A DNA stretch of 64,000 bases from Acholeplasmatales bacterium (lineage in GTDB: Bacteria; Bacillota_I; Bacilli_A; ML615J-28; CAG-313): assembly GCA_003539625.1 (NCBI GenBank), contig DPOU01000003.1, positions 20,455-84,454 on the forward strand, read 5' to 3'. A model generated the notes under the pieces. The model saw only the letters and a list, made by a program, of their open reading frames with translations. It was not told the origin of the DNA and did not search any database. The translations under genes were made by a program, and so were the position numbers. Position 1 is the first letter of the stretch, and each line of letters starts with the position of its first letter. Shown here piece after piece: positions 54,490 to 61,822 of this stretch.

Positions 54490-55440
54490 CTATTTGTTAT
54501 CTTTATTGTTAGTTATTGAATTCGCTAGTTGTTGCAATGCATAATATCTTATGGCAATTAACAAATAAATAACTGAAATTACTTCTCCTAAAATGTAAAT
54601 TATTGCGCTTGACCAAAAAATTGATAAAACATTAAACACGACTCTTGGTGTATATGTTAAAACGATTAAAGAAAAGATCTTTTTGAAAGGTAGTCCCATC
54701 TTATAATATAATAGTTTTACTACCACCGCAAAAATTAATGCTTCAAGTAAAAAATTTATTATTCCAACAAGATAAGTTATCGGACAAGTGGTAAGTAGAA
54801 TTAGTGTCTTATTCTTGTTATAACATGATACAACTAATTCATTTATTTTTCTTGCAAAGCTAGTTTTATTACTACTTACACCACCAAAATCGATAGGTAC
54901 AGCCCCTAATTTATCATAAGTAATTTTCATTGCTTGATAGTTCATTTTTAAACTTGCAACATTTTGCTTGCCATCATCAAAATGATATTTTTTACCCTCA
55001 TAAGTAGAAACAAACAATCTTGCATGATCTTTAGTAAATTGTAAGAAGATTAATGATTTACCAACCATTTCATTAGGTAATTGATATTCAGTAAGTGCAA
55101 GTTCTTCATTACTGAAAAGCATTACAAAACTACTACCATTAAAATCTTTTACATATACATACTGAGGAGTTGCATTATTTTTAGTCATTTCTAAAGTAAT
55201 ACTTGAATCCTCATTTTTAACTAATGCGTAATTTATTGTTTCTGAACTAGCAAAACTATTTGTAATGCTATCTTGTTGATTTTGGTTTAAACCATTAAAA
55301 GTTGTCAATGTCATAATGTTTGGTAACACATAAATCAATACTAATAAAAGAAAATATAATAATTTCTTTCCAAATTTTTGATCAACGTATTTATATATTT
55401 TACTAGGTTTTATTAAGCAGTCTTTAAACTTATTGTACAT
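54490..55440 (-). CDS. DUF1189/Yip1-like membrane protein
   Basis: 316 residues. One membrane segment at about 28-48 (LLYFLLLVLIYVLPNIMTL), a long outside domain (about 50-205), then a cluster of four hydrophobic segments to the C-terminus. This arrangement is that of DUF1189 proteins of Firmicutes, whose function is not known. AGGAGAG stands before the ATG at 55438-55440; the longer frame overlaps the promoter. Probably cotranscribed with leuS. Confidence 0.7.
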   Translation of the reverse strand: MYNKFKDCLIKPSKIYKYVDQKFGKKLLYFLLLVLIYVLPNIMTLTTFNGLNQNQQDSITNSFASSETINYALVKNEDSSITLEMTKNNATPQYVYVKDFNGSSFVMLFSNEELALTEYQLPNEMVGKSLIFLQFTKDHARLFVSTYEGKKYHFDDGKQNVASLKMNYQAMKITYDKLGAVPIDFGGVSSNKTSFARKINELVVSCYNKNKTLILLTTCPITYLVGIINFLLEALIFAVVVKLLYYKMGLPFKKIFSLIVLTYTPRVVFNVLSIFWSSAIIYILGEVISVIYLLIAIRYYALQQLANSITNNKDNK

Positions 55441-55465
55441 ACCTATTACTCTCCTTTTTTTAGAT

Positions 55466-55494
55466 ATTATACCATATTTTAGCAACATTGTAAA
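55466..55494 (-). promoter_or_regulatory. Promoter of the DUF1189 gene and leuS
   Basis: TTTACA, 17 bases, TATAAT (55466-55471) preceded by TGG (extended -10) on the minus strand. Confidence 0.8.
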
Positions 55495-55564
55495 ACTTTA
55501 TGAAATTTGTTTTTTTACACAATTTATTTTTTTAGAAAAGGTTTTCATTTTTAACTTATTATAG

Positions 55565-55593
55565 TTGAAAAATAACTTTAAATATGATAAAAT
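55565..55593 (+). promoter_or_regulatory. Promoter of the secreted phosphatase
   Basis: TTGAAA (55565-55570), 17 bases, TAAAAT (55588-55593) on the plus strand. Confidence 0.7.
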
Positions 55594-55618
55594 AAACGTG
55601 TATACGAGGAGGTATATA

Positions 55619-57736
55619 ATGACGAACAAAATATTCAAAAAAACAATGTTTGCACTAACTATTTGTGCATGTTTGTTCTCACTAACACTTTTCACAGCAA
55701 AAGCTGGTTCTGTTTCTGGCATTAGTTATTTAAATGCTTCCGTTGGTGAAACTTATGATAAAGTTGGCATTGCCTACCACTGTTCAGAAGATGAATCATA
55801 TGTTTTATATGGTACTTCTATTAGTGGAAATAGTATAGTAAACCCTACAAAAGTAGAATCTACTTCTATCCTTTGGAAATATGATGCTACTGAAGAAGAT
55901 AAAACTAAAGGTTATGGTTTTGATGAAAGATATGTATGTAAAGCTAATTTAACTGATTTAAAGCCTGCTACTACTTATTATTATCAAGCAGTATCCAATT
56001 CAACAAAATCTACAATTCAACAATTTACTACCGCCAGTAATTCTGGTGAAAAAAAGGCTTTTCTATTCTTAACTGATATTCAAAGTTCTGGTTCTTCTTT
56101 TGGAAACGCCGAAACTTTAATGCAAGTATTATTAAACAATACCGTAATTAAACCTAATCTAGTATTTATGACTGGTGATCAAGTTGACCGTGGTGGTATT
56201 GAACAACAATGGATTGATTATTATAAATACGTTCCTTCACTATCAAATATTTTACAAGCAACTCTTCCTGGAAACCATGAATATTATTTAAACAGCGGTG
56301 GTAGTTATGTTAGTAATGAAGTTTACAACCAATTCTATAACAACCCTCTTAATGGTCCAAGCGATCGACTTGGTTCTTCTTATTATTTCGTTTATGACCA
56401 AATATTATTCATTATGTTGGACACTGTTAAGACAAATTATAGTGTTAATGCTCAACAAGAATGGTTTAGAAATGTTGTAAAGAATAATCCTTCACAATGG
56501 ATTATTGTTGGATCACATCCAGGCTTATATGCAACTGGTGCATATTCTGAAGATGCAAAAATCATGCGTAGAAACTGGCTAAAAGTATTTGAAGAATGCC
56601 AAGTGGACTTAGCTCTTAATGGTCATGAACACGTTTATGCTCGTAAAAATATCCGTTACAATGGAAATCCATCTAGTGAAACTGCTGGTCCAAAAGATGA
56701 AGATTTTGGTATAACATATTTAGCAGGTAGTGCTGCTGGTTTGAAACTTTATGGTGATAAAGCAAAACCTTCACTATTAGAAGATTATGATTACTATGAC
56801 AAATTTACTAATAATACAGGTTGCATAATCACTGTTAGTGACAACCGTATTGAAGTCAAACAATACACTGGTGGTGGTATTAAAAAAGATGAGTTCACAA
56901 TTGAAGCTAAACGTCCTAAAACTATTGAAAATATCACACCTGAAAACGCTATTGATTCATTCAATTTAGAATATGATCCTACTACAGAAAAAGTTAGAAT
57001 TACTTGGGCTGAAGAATTATATGGTAACGTACAAGACATATTTATTAAGGGCGGTTACAAAGATAAAGATACTATCGTAGTTTCTTCAAGTAAATTATGT
57101 TACAAAGAATACAAAGTTGTCGATACAGAACTTAACTGGAATTGGCATATTACACTTACAATGAGAGATGGAACAGTTCTTGAAAAAGATTTACCACTTA
57201 TTCTAAACCCTGATATAATAAAATATCAAATTACTTATGATCTAGATGGTGGAGTAAACAACCCTGATAATCCAACTGAATATTGTGGAGGAGATTTACC
57301 AATAGAATTAAAAGATCCTACTAAAGAAGGTTATGAATTTGTTAAATGGACTTTAGATGGTCGTCGTGCAACAGGCATAAAAGAAGGAAAAACAGGCGAT
57401 TTTCATTTTGTTGCAGAATGGAAAAAGATTGTTCAACACACAATAACATTCAACAGTGATGGTGGAACAGATGTAGAATCTCAAACTGTTACTGAAGGTG
57501 AAAGAGTTTCTGAACCTGCTGCTCCAACAAAAGAAGGCTATACTTTCATTGGTTGGTACGATGGCGATACAAAATTTGATTTTACTACTAGAATTGCAAA
57601 AGATTATACATTAACTGCAAAATATGAGCAAATTTCTACTGGAAAGAAAAACTGTAAAAAGAGTTCATTAGCTGTTATTTTAGCTAGTACATTATTACTT
57701 TCTTCTTGTCTTGTAATATTTAGAAAGAAAAAATAA
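55619..57736 (+). CDS. Secreted purple-acid-phosphatase-like metallophosphoesterase with InlB-type repeats
   Basis: 705 residues. Signal peptide about 1-29 (ending LFTAKA). A fibronectin-like N-domain (about 32-135) precedes the metallophosphatase (about 140-385): LTDIQSSG, MTGDQVDRGG, ATLPGNHEYY, VGSHPGLYATG and LNGHEHVYAR give the metal ligands in order. After a linker domain come two InlB B-repeat/Flg_new units (about 520-590 and 592-658; TKEGYEFVKW and TKEGYTFIGWYDGDTKF). A last hydrophobic stretch and FRKKK may anchor it; there is no LPXTG. GAGGAGG precedes the ATG. Likely a surface phosphatase that frees phosphate outside the cell. Confidence 0.88.
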   Translation: MTNKIFKKTMFALTICACLFSLTLFTAKAGSVSGISYLNASVGETYDKVGIAYHCSEDESYVLYGTSISGNSIVNPTKVESTSILWKYDATEEDKTKGYGFDERYVCKANLTDLKPATTYYYQAVSNSTKSTIQQFTTASNSGEKKAFLFLTDIQSSGSSFGNAETLMQVLLNNTVIKPNLVFMTGDQVDRGGIEQQWIDYYKYVPSLSNILQATLPGNHEYYLNSGGSYVSNEVYNQFYNNPLNGPSDRLGSSYYFVYDQILFIMLDTVKTNYSVNAQQEWFRNVVKNNPSQWIIVGSHPGLYATGAYSEDAKIMRRNWLKVFEECQVDLALNGHEHVYARKNIRYNGNPSSETAGPKDEDFGITYLAGSAAGLKLYGDKAKPSLLEDYDYYDKFTNNTGCIITVSDNRIEVKQYTGGGIKKDEFTIEAKRPKTIENITPENAIDSFNLEYDPTTEKVRITWAEELYGNVQDIFIKGGYKDKDTIVVSSSKLCYKEYKVVDTELNWNWHITLTMRDGTVLEKDLPLILNPDIIKYQITYDLDGGVNNPDNPTEYCGGDLPIELKDPTKEGYEFVKWTLDGRRATGIKEGKTGDFHFVAEWKKIVQHTITFNSDGGTDVESQTVTEGERVSEPAAPTKEGYTFIGWYDGDTKFDFTTRIAKDYTLTAKYEQISTGKKNCKKSSLAVILASTLLLSSCLVIFRKKK

Positions 57737-57746
57737 TTAGCAATAT

Positions 57747-57779
57747 AAAAAGTTAGCATTATTATGCTAACTTTTTTTT
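57747..57779 (+). terminator. Terminator of the secreted phosphatase
   Basis: Stem AAAAAGTTAGCAT...ATGCTAACTTTTT with a four-base loop, followed by a T run. Confidence 0.9.
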
Positions 57780-58123
57780 AATCTATTCCTTTTAATGATT
57801 CTACCATATTAATCTTTTTATTCTTTTTTGTTATAAAGAACCTTACTACGAAAGATAAAAGGCACATTAATAAACTCGTATGTAAATAAGTTATCCAACT
57901 TAATACAGGTACCATTTCATATTCCGATGTATGTTTTTTATTAGAATTTTTAAAGTTAAATCACCAACAGGTAACCCCACTACAAGACCGATTATTGTGA
58001 GCCACAAATTTTGGCTTATTAATAATCTTCCATTTTTTTATCTTTAAACCCCACTACTTTGACTATATATGATTTTTCTTCACCAACTTTTAAATCAAGC
58101 TTTTTTGCAAATCTATAAGCCAT
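57778..58123 (-). pseudogene. Remnant of an FtsX-type ABC transporter permease
   Basis: Three pieces in different frames on the minus strand rebuild the C-terminus of an FtsX permease: MAYRFAKKLDLKVGEEKSYI..., then NLWLTIIGLVVGLPVGDLTL..., then SEYEMVPVLSWITYLHTSLL... ending NKKINMVESLKGID and stop. Each join is a frameshift or stop, and no N-terminal part or ATPase partner is present. A short piece of similar decay may continue to about 58185. The stretch 57781-58193 holds nothing else recognisable. Confidence 0.8.
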
Positions 58124-58193
58124 TTTTTTCAATCATGATTAAGTATTTAATCTCCAATGTTGATATATTCATAATTATATCTTTAATCTTTCT

Positions 58194-58373
58194 TTAATCT
58201 TTGCCAATATTTTCTTTTTTTACTACTTTACAGCAGCTTTCTCTATGAGGACAACAACAACATCCTGATGAACAACATGGTTTTCCTTTTTTCTTATTTA
58301 CGATTTTTAATATAAATGGAAGAAAAACCAAACCAATAGCTACTATCATTATTATATATTCAAACCATTTCAT
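58194..58373 (-). CDS. FeoB-associated Cys-rich membrane protein
   Basis: 59 residues. One N-terminal membrane helix (WFEYIIMIVAIGLVFLPFIL), then KPCCSSGCCCCPHRESCCK, a dense cysteine cluster that could bind metal. Small proteins of this kind follow feoB in many Firmicutes. The ATG (58371-58373) has GGAGATG ahead. It is 28 bases after feoB in the same operon. Confidence 0.88.
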   Translation of the reverse strand: MKWFEYIIMIVAIGLVFLPFILKIVNKKKGKPCCSSGCCCCPHRESCCKVVKKENIGKD

Positions 58374-58401
58374 ATTAACATCTCCTTATTATTTAATATT
58401 A

Positions 58402-60624
58402 TTATTTTGCAACATTTAAATTCTTTTTAACACGACGACTAACGTTCATTGCAAGAACTACTATACCAGCAATTAATAATGCAATTACTAATAAGCCTAA
58501 AATCCATGAGAATTCACATAATGTTCCAATCCAGTATACTAACAATGAAATTACATATGAAGCACCTAACCACCATGCAATTGTTACTAAGAAGCCTTTC
58601 TTACTACTTTCAGATTTAGCAGTAGCAACTGCAGCCATACAAGGTAATGTAAATAAGTTATATACTGCGAATGCATAAATTGCGGCATTGCTTAATTCGA
58701 TTGTACCTTCTTCTAATCCAAGTGAAGCCATTGTTGCAACAACATCTTCTTTTGCGATTAAACCTGTAATAGAAGCAACTGAATATTTCCAGCCATCTGC
58801 ACCCATTGCCCAACCAAGAGGATAGAATACATACTTTAATAATCTACCTAAATCAGCTATCATACTATCTTCGATTTCAACCATTCCTTGCCAGAATGCC
58901 CATTTGAAATTAGATAAGAACCAAATTACAATGATAGATGCTGTGATAATTGTTGAAGCTTTGTATAGGAAGTGTTTGAATTTTTCCCATAAGTGTGCCA
59001 TTAAGTTCTTAACTTGAGGTCTATGATATGCAGGAAGTTCCATAATGAATGGAGGTACTTCATGATTCTTGCTGAATAACTTCATGATGATTGCAGAAAC
59101 AATTGCAATTACGATACCGAATAGATAAATTGAGAATACGAAGATATCACCTAAGAAGTGTCCACTTACTACTGCAGCTAACATAGCCCAAATTGAAGCT
59201 TTGGCACCACAGCTGAAGAATGGAGTTACTCTAATTGTCATATCACGTTCTTTTTCATCTTCAAGAGTTTTTGTAGCCATCATAGCAGGAACGCTACAAC
59301 CAAATCCCATTAATAGTGGAATGAAGGCTTTACCAGATAAACCAAATTTTCTGAATGCTCTATCCATAATGAAAGCAACACGTGCCATATATCCAGAATC
59401 TTCTAGAATTGATATGAATAAGAATAATAGTAATACTTGTGGAATGAAACTAAAGATAGAATCAATACCAGTTAAGATACCATCTACTACTAAACCTGTA
59501 TACCAAGTTCCTTCAGGCATGAAACCATTGAACAAATCAATAATTGATCCTGTTAACCAACCCATCCAACTTTGTAGGAAGATACCGATTGATGGAACAC
59601 TAATTCCAGTAAATACTTCACCGGCTTCAAGAGCTTCTTCAACTAAGCCATCATATCCCATTCCTGTGAAGAAATTAATCCAGCCTGGATTTGTTACTTC
59701 TACTCCGAATAAACCATTTAAGAATAGTAAATCTTCAGAGAAAACTAAATGGAATACTACAAACATAATTAGAAGGAAGATAGGAATACTCCAAATACGA
59801 TGAGTCAATACTTTATCAATCTTATCAGATTTTGAAATTGTATTATCTTTTTCTTTCTTAATTACTGTATTAGAGAAATTACTTGTAATATATTTATATC
59901 TTTCATCTGCAACGATTGCTTCAAAGTCACCATCAAAAGCAGAACTATCAACTTTTGATTTTAATTCGCTTACTTCCGCAATAATATCTTTATGATTAGC
60001 AACTTCTAAGTCATCATTTTCAATTAATTTTATTGCATGGAATAATGGACTACTTACTCTACTTTCAAATTGTTCAGCAGTTTTATTAACTAATGCTAAT
60101 AATTCAGCGTTTTGAATTACTGTAGTTCCTTTTCTAGGTTTCTTAGCGATATTGTATGCTTTTTTCATTAATTCATCAATACCTTCACCTTTTAAGGCAC
60201 TAATTTCAACAACTGGTACGCCTAATTTCTTTTCTAATTCTTTAGTTAAAATAGTAGTACCTGATTGTTTTACTACGTCCATCATGTTTAATGCAATAAT
60301 CATTGGTGCATCTACTTCTAACAATTGAGTTGTTAAATATAGATTTCTTTCTAGGTTAGTTGCATCAACAACATTGATAATACAATCTGGATGTTCATCG
60401 ATAACAAAATTTCTTGAAACAACTTCTTCTGGTGTATAAGGACTTAAAGAATAGATACCTGGTAAGTCAACGATATCAACCTTATCACCTAATTTTTTAT
60501 AAACACCTTCACGCTTATCTACTGTAACACCTGGCCAGTTACCAACGTGTGCAGTTGAACCTGTTAATTCATTAAATAGCGTAGTCTTACCACAGTTAGG
60601 ATTTCCCGCTAATGCAAACTTCAT
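58402..60624 (-). CDS. feoB: Ferrous iron transporter FeoB
   Basis: 740 residues. An N-terminal G domain: G1 GNPNCGKTTLFNELTGS, G3 DLPGIYSLS, G4 NMMDVV; a helical guanine-dissociation region; then the membrane core with two gate motifs (LMGFGCSVPAMMATKTLEDE and the VYNLFTLPCMAAVATAKSES region) and about 9-11 segments. It imports Fe2+. The start overlaps the stop of the upstream feoA (TAATG). Confidence 0.97.
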   Translation of the reverse strand: MKFALAGNPNCGKTTLFNELTGSTAHVGNWPGVTVDKREGVYKKLGDKVDIVDLPGIYSLSPYTPEEVVSRNFVIDEHPDCIINVVDATNLERNLYLTTQLLEVDAPMIIALNMMDVVKQSGTTILTKELEKKLGVPVVEISALKGEGIDELMKKAYNIAKKPRKGTTVIQNAELLALVNKTAEQFESRVSSPLFHAIKLIENDDLEVANHKDIIAEVSELKSKVDSSAFDGDFEAIVADERYKYITSNFSNTVIKKEKDNTISKSDKIDKVLTHRIWSIPIFLLIMFVVFHLVFSEDLLFLNGLFGVEVTNPGWINFFTGMGYDGLVEEALEAGEVFTGISVPSIGIFLQSWMGWLTGSIIDLFNGFMPEGTWYTGLVVDGILTGIDSIFSFIPQVLLLFLFISILEDSGYMARVAFIMDRAFRKFGLSGKAFIPLLMGFGCSVPAMMATKTLEDEKERDMTIRVTPFFSCGAKASIWAMLAAVVSGHFLGDIFVFSIYLFGIVIAIVSAIIMKLFSKNHEVPPFIMELPAYHRPQVKNLMAHLWEKFKHFLYKASTIITASIIVIWFLSNFKWAFWQGMVEIEDSMIADLGRLLKYVFYPLGWAMGADGWKYSVASITGLIAKEDVVATMASLGLEEGTIELSNAAIYAFAVYNLFTLPCMAAVATAKSESSKKGFLVTIAWWLGASYVISLLVYWIGTLCEFSWILGLLVIALLIAGIVVLAMNVSRRVKKNLNVAK

Positions 60625-60857
60625 TATTCAACAACCTCCATTAATATTTTGTTAGCTTCATCTTTTCTTAAAGTTAATTCATAACCTCTAATTGTTACCT
60701 CAATTGGATCACCAAGTGGAGCTAATTTTTTTAAATAAATCTCTGTATTAGGAGTAACTCCCATATCAAATAGTCTTCTTTTGATTTTGCCTTCAGCTTC
60801 AATCTTTTTAACTATTCCCTTTTGACCTACAACAAACTCGTTTAAATGTTTTTCCAT
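60624..60857 (-). CDS. feoA: FeoA protein (second gene of the feo operon)
   Basis: 77 residues, an SH3-like fold: GQKGIVKKIEAEGKIKRRLF and MGVTPNTEIYLKKLAPLGDP with IEVTIRGYELTLRKDEA are the FeoA pattern. It probably modulates FeoB. The ATG follows AAGGATA; the gene overlaps feoB by one base. Confidence 0.93.
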   Translation of the reverse strand: MEKHLNEFVVGQKGIVKKIEAEGKIKRRLFDMGVTPNTEIYLKKLAPLGDPIEVTIRGYELTLRKDEANKILMEVVE

Positions 60858-60872
60858 TTTATTTTATCCTTT

Positions 60873-61085
60873 CTACGCAACGATTATTTTTAATGCTGTA
60901 TCTTTGTTTAAGGCAAGTGTAGTGTCCAAAACCTTAATTATTAAATCATTTGCAGAATGTGATACAACTGTAACTTCTGTACCAACGCAAAGTCCTAAAC
61001 TTAATAAATGATGTTTTGTCTTTTCATCTGTTAATATCTTAGCAATTCTTATTTTTGTTTCTAATGGTGCTAAAAATAATGGCAT
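60873..61085 (-). CDS. feoA: FeoA-domain protein (first gene of the feo operon)
   Basis: 70 residues. PLETKIRIAKILTDEKTKHH and LSLGLCVGTEVTVVSHSAND with IIKVLDTTLALNKDTALKII form a shorter, diverged FeoA domain. Two feoA genes before feoB are common in Firmicutes. The ATG follows AAAGGAAA. Confidence 0.9.
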   Translation of the reverse strand: MPLFLAPLETKIRIAKILTDEKTKHHLLSLGLCVGTEVTVVSHSANDLIIKVLDTTLALNKDTALKIIVA

Positions 61086-61100
61086 ATTATTTCCTTTCTA

Positions 61101-61116
61101 GTTAGCAATTGCTAAC
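61101..61116. promoter_or_regulatory. Operator 1, GTTAGC-N4-GCTAAC
   Basis: Perfect 16-bp palindrome GTTAGCAATTGCTAAC, 15 bases before the first feoA start. A TATAAT on the minus strand (61119-61124) borders it. Likely site of the neighbouring DtxR-family regulator. Confidence 0.75.
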
Positions 61117-61155
61117 CAATTATACTTTTTAAAAGTCACCTTATTGCCGGTGACC

Positions 61156-61171
61156 GTTAGCCGTCGCTAAC
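61156..61171. promoter_or_regulatory. Operator 2, GTTAGC-N4-GCTAAC
   Basis: GTTAGCCGTCGCTAAC: both half-sites identical to operator 1, only the four central bases differ. Its start is 55 bases from that of operator 1. Confidence 0.7.
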
Positions 61172-61208
61172 TAATATTGCTTTCAAAAACTACCGAAGTT
61201 GGTAGTAA

Positions 61209-61224
61209 GTTAGCAATTGCTAAC
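61209..61224. promoter_or_regulatory. Operator 3, GTTAGC-N4-GCTAAC
   Basis: GTTAGCAATTGCTAAC again, 53 bases from operator 2. It lies just downstream of the feo -10 (61234-61239), over the expected transcription start, a place where bound repressor would block initiation. Confidence 0.8.
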
Positions 61225-61233
61225 ATCACTAAT

Positions 61234-61261
61234 ATTATACTGATTTTTTTAATAAAGTCAA
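61234..61261 (-). promoter_or_regulatory. Promoter of the feo operon
   Basis: TTGACT (61256-61261), 16 bases, TATAAT (61234-61239) on the minus strand. Confidence 0.82.
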
Positions 61262-61291
61262 TAGTTTATTAGTGAAAAACGTTTACAATAG

Positions 61292-61320
61292 TTGCATATT
61301 TTTATAATCTATGATAAAAT
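61292..61320 (+). promoter_or_regulatory. Promoter of the DtxR-family gene
   Basis: TTGCAT (61292-61297), 17 bases, TAAAAT (61315-61320) on the plus strand. Confidence 0.65.
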
Positions 61321-61345
61321 TAAGTGCATGCTAAGGAGTGATGAT

Positions 61346-61720
61346 ATGAAAATACATGAATCAGCAGAAGATTATCTAGAAAGAATACTAGTTTTAAAGA
61401 ACCAAAACGGAAAAGTTATCTCAATTGACATAGCTAATTCAATGAATTATTCTAAGCCTAGCATTTCAAGAGCAATGAAAAATCTTAAAGAAGCAGGCTA
61501 TATAGTTATTAATAGCAAAGGTGAAATTGAACTAACCGAAAATGGCGCAAGGATTGCCAATAGAATATATGAAAGACACATTTTATTAACTAATTATTTT
61601 ATTAAACTTGGTGTACCTGAAGAAATAGCCAAGCTTGATGCATGTCGTATAGAGCATGATCTTTCTGACGAAACTTTTGAAGCAATCAAAAAACATGTAT
61701 TAAAAGCAGAAAGTATATAA
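61346..61720 (+). CDS. DtxR/MntR-family metal-dependent repressor
   Basis: 124 residues. A winged helix (about 1-60; ISIDIANSMNYSKPSISRAM as recognition region) and a helical dimerisation domain with the metal-binding pattern ERHILLTNYF and CRIEHDLSDETFEAI. There is no C-terminal SH3 domain, as in the MntR-like short members. Next to feo, iron is the likely signal, though manganese cannot be excluded. AAGGAGTGA precedes the ATG at 61346; the longer frame covers the promoter. It directly borders the foreign element but is not cut. Confidence 0.9.
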   Translation: MKIHESAEDYLERILVLKNQNGKVISIDIANSMNYSKPSISRAMKNLKEAGYIVINSKGEIELTENGARIANRIYERHILLTNYFIKLGVPEEIAKLDACRIEHDLSDETFEAIKKHVLKAESI

Positions 61721-61735
61721 AAAGAGAACTAAATT

Positions 61736-61764
61736 ACCGCAGTTCCCATAGGGAATTTTTCGGT
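61736..61764. other. Dyad at the element junction, possible attachment/recombinase site
   Basis: ACCG-cag-TTCCC-ata-GGGAA-ttttt-CGGT is a nested imperfect dyad (core 61743-61755) in the first bases beyond the dtxR gene. Large serine recombinases act at short dyad-containing att sites near the element end; that use is inferred. Confidence 0.4.
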
Positions 61765-61785
61765 AAGTCGCAGGGTTCAGAGTTA

Positions 61786-61812
61786 GGCGTGGCGTGATGC
61801 CACGCCTTTTCT
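61786..61812 (+). terminator. Strong hairpin terminator at the element edge
   Basis: GGCGTGGC-gtgat-GCCACGCC followed by TTTT on the plus strand. It would end transcription coming from dtxR; the minus strand lacks a T run. Confidence 0.75.
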
Positions 61813-61822
61813 CTTGCTTTTG

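Noticed and set aside
55498..55722. A 74-codon minus-strand frame between the DUF1189 gene and the phosphatase
   Set aside because: It covers the promoter and signal peptide region of the phosphatase and has no ribosome binding site.
59201..59803. A 200-codon open frame on the plus strand opposite feoB
   Set aside because: It is antisense to conserved feoB codons, has no ribosome binding site and a composition that simply mirrors feoB.
61346..61720. Truncation of the DtxR-family gene by the element
   Set aside because: The winged helix and dimerisation domain are complete and the length fits short members of the family.
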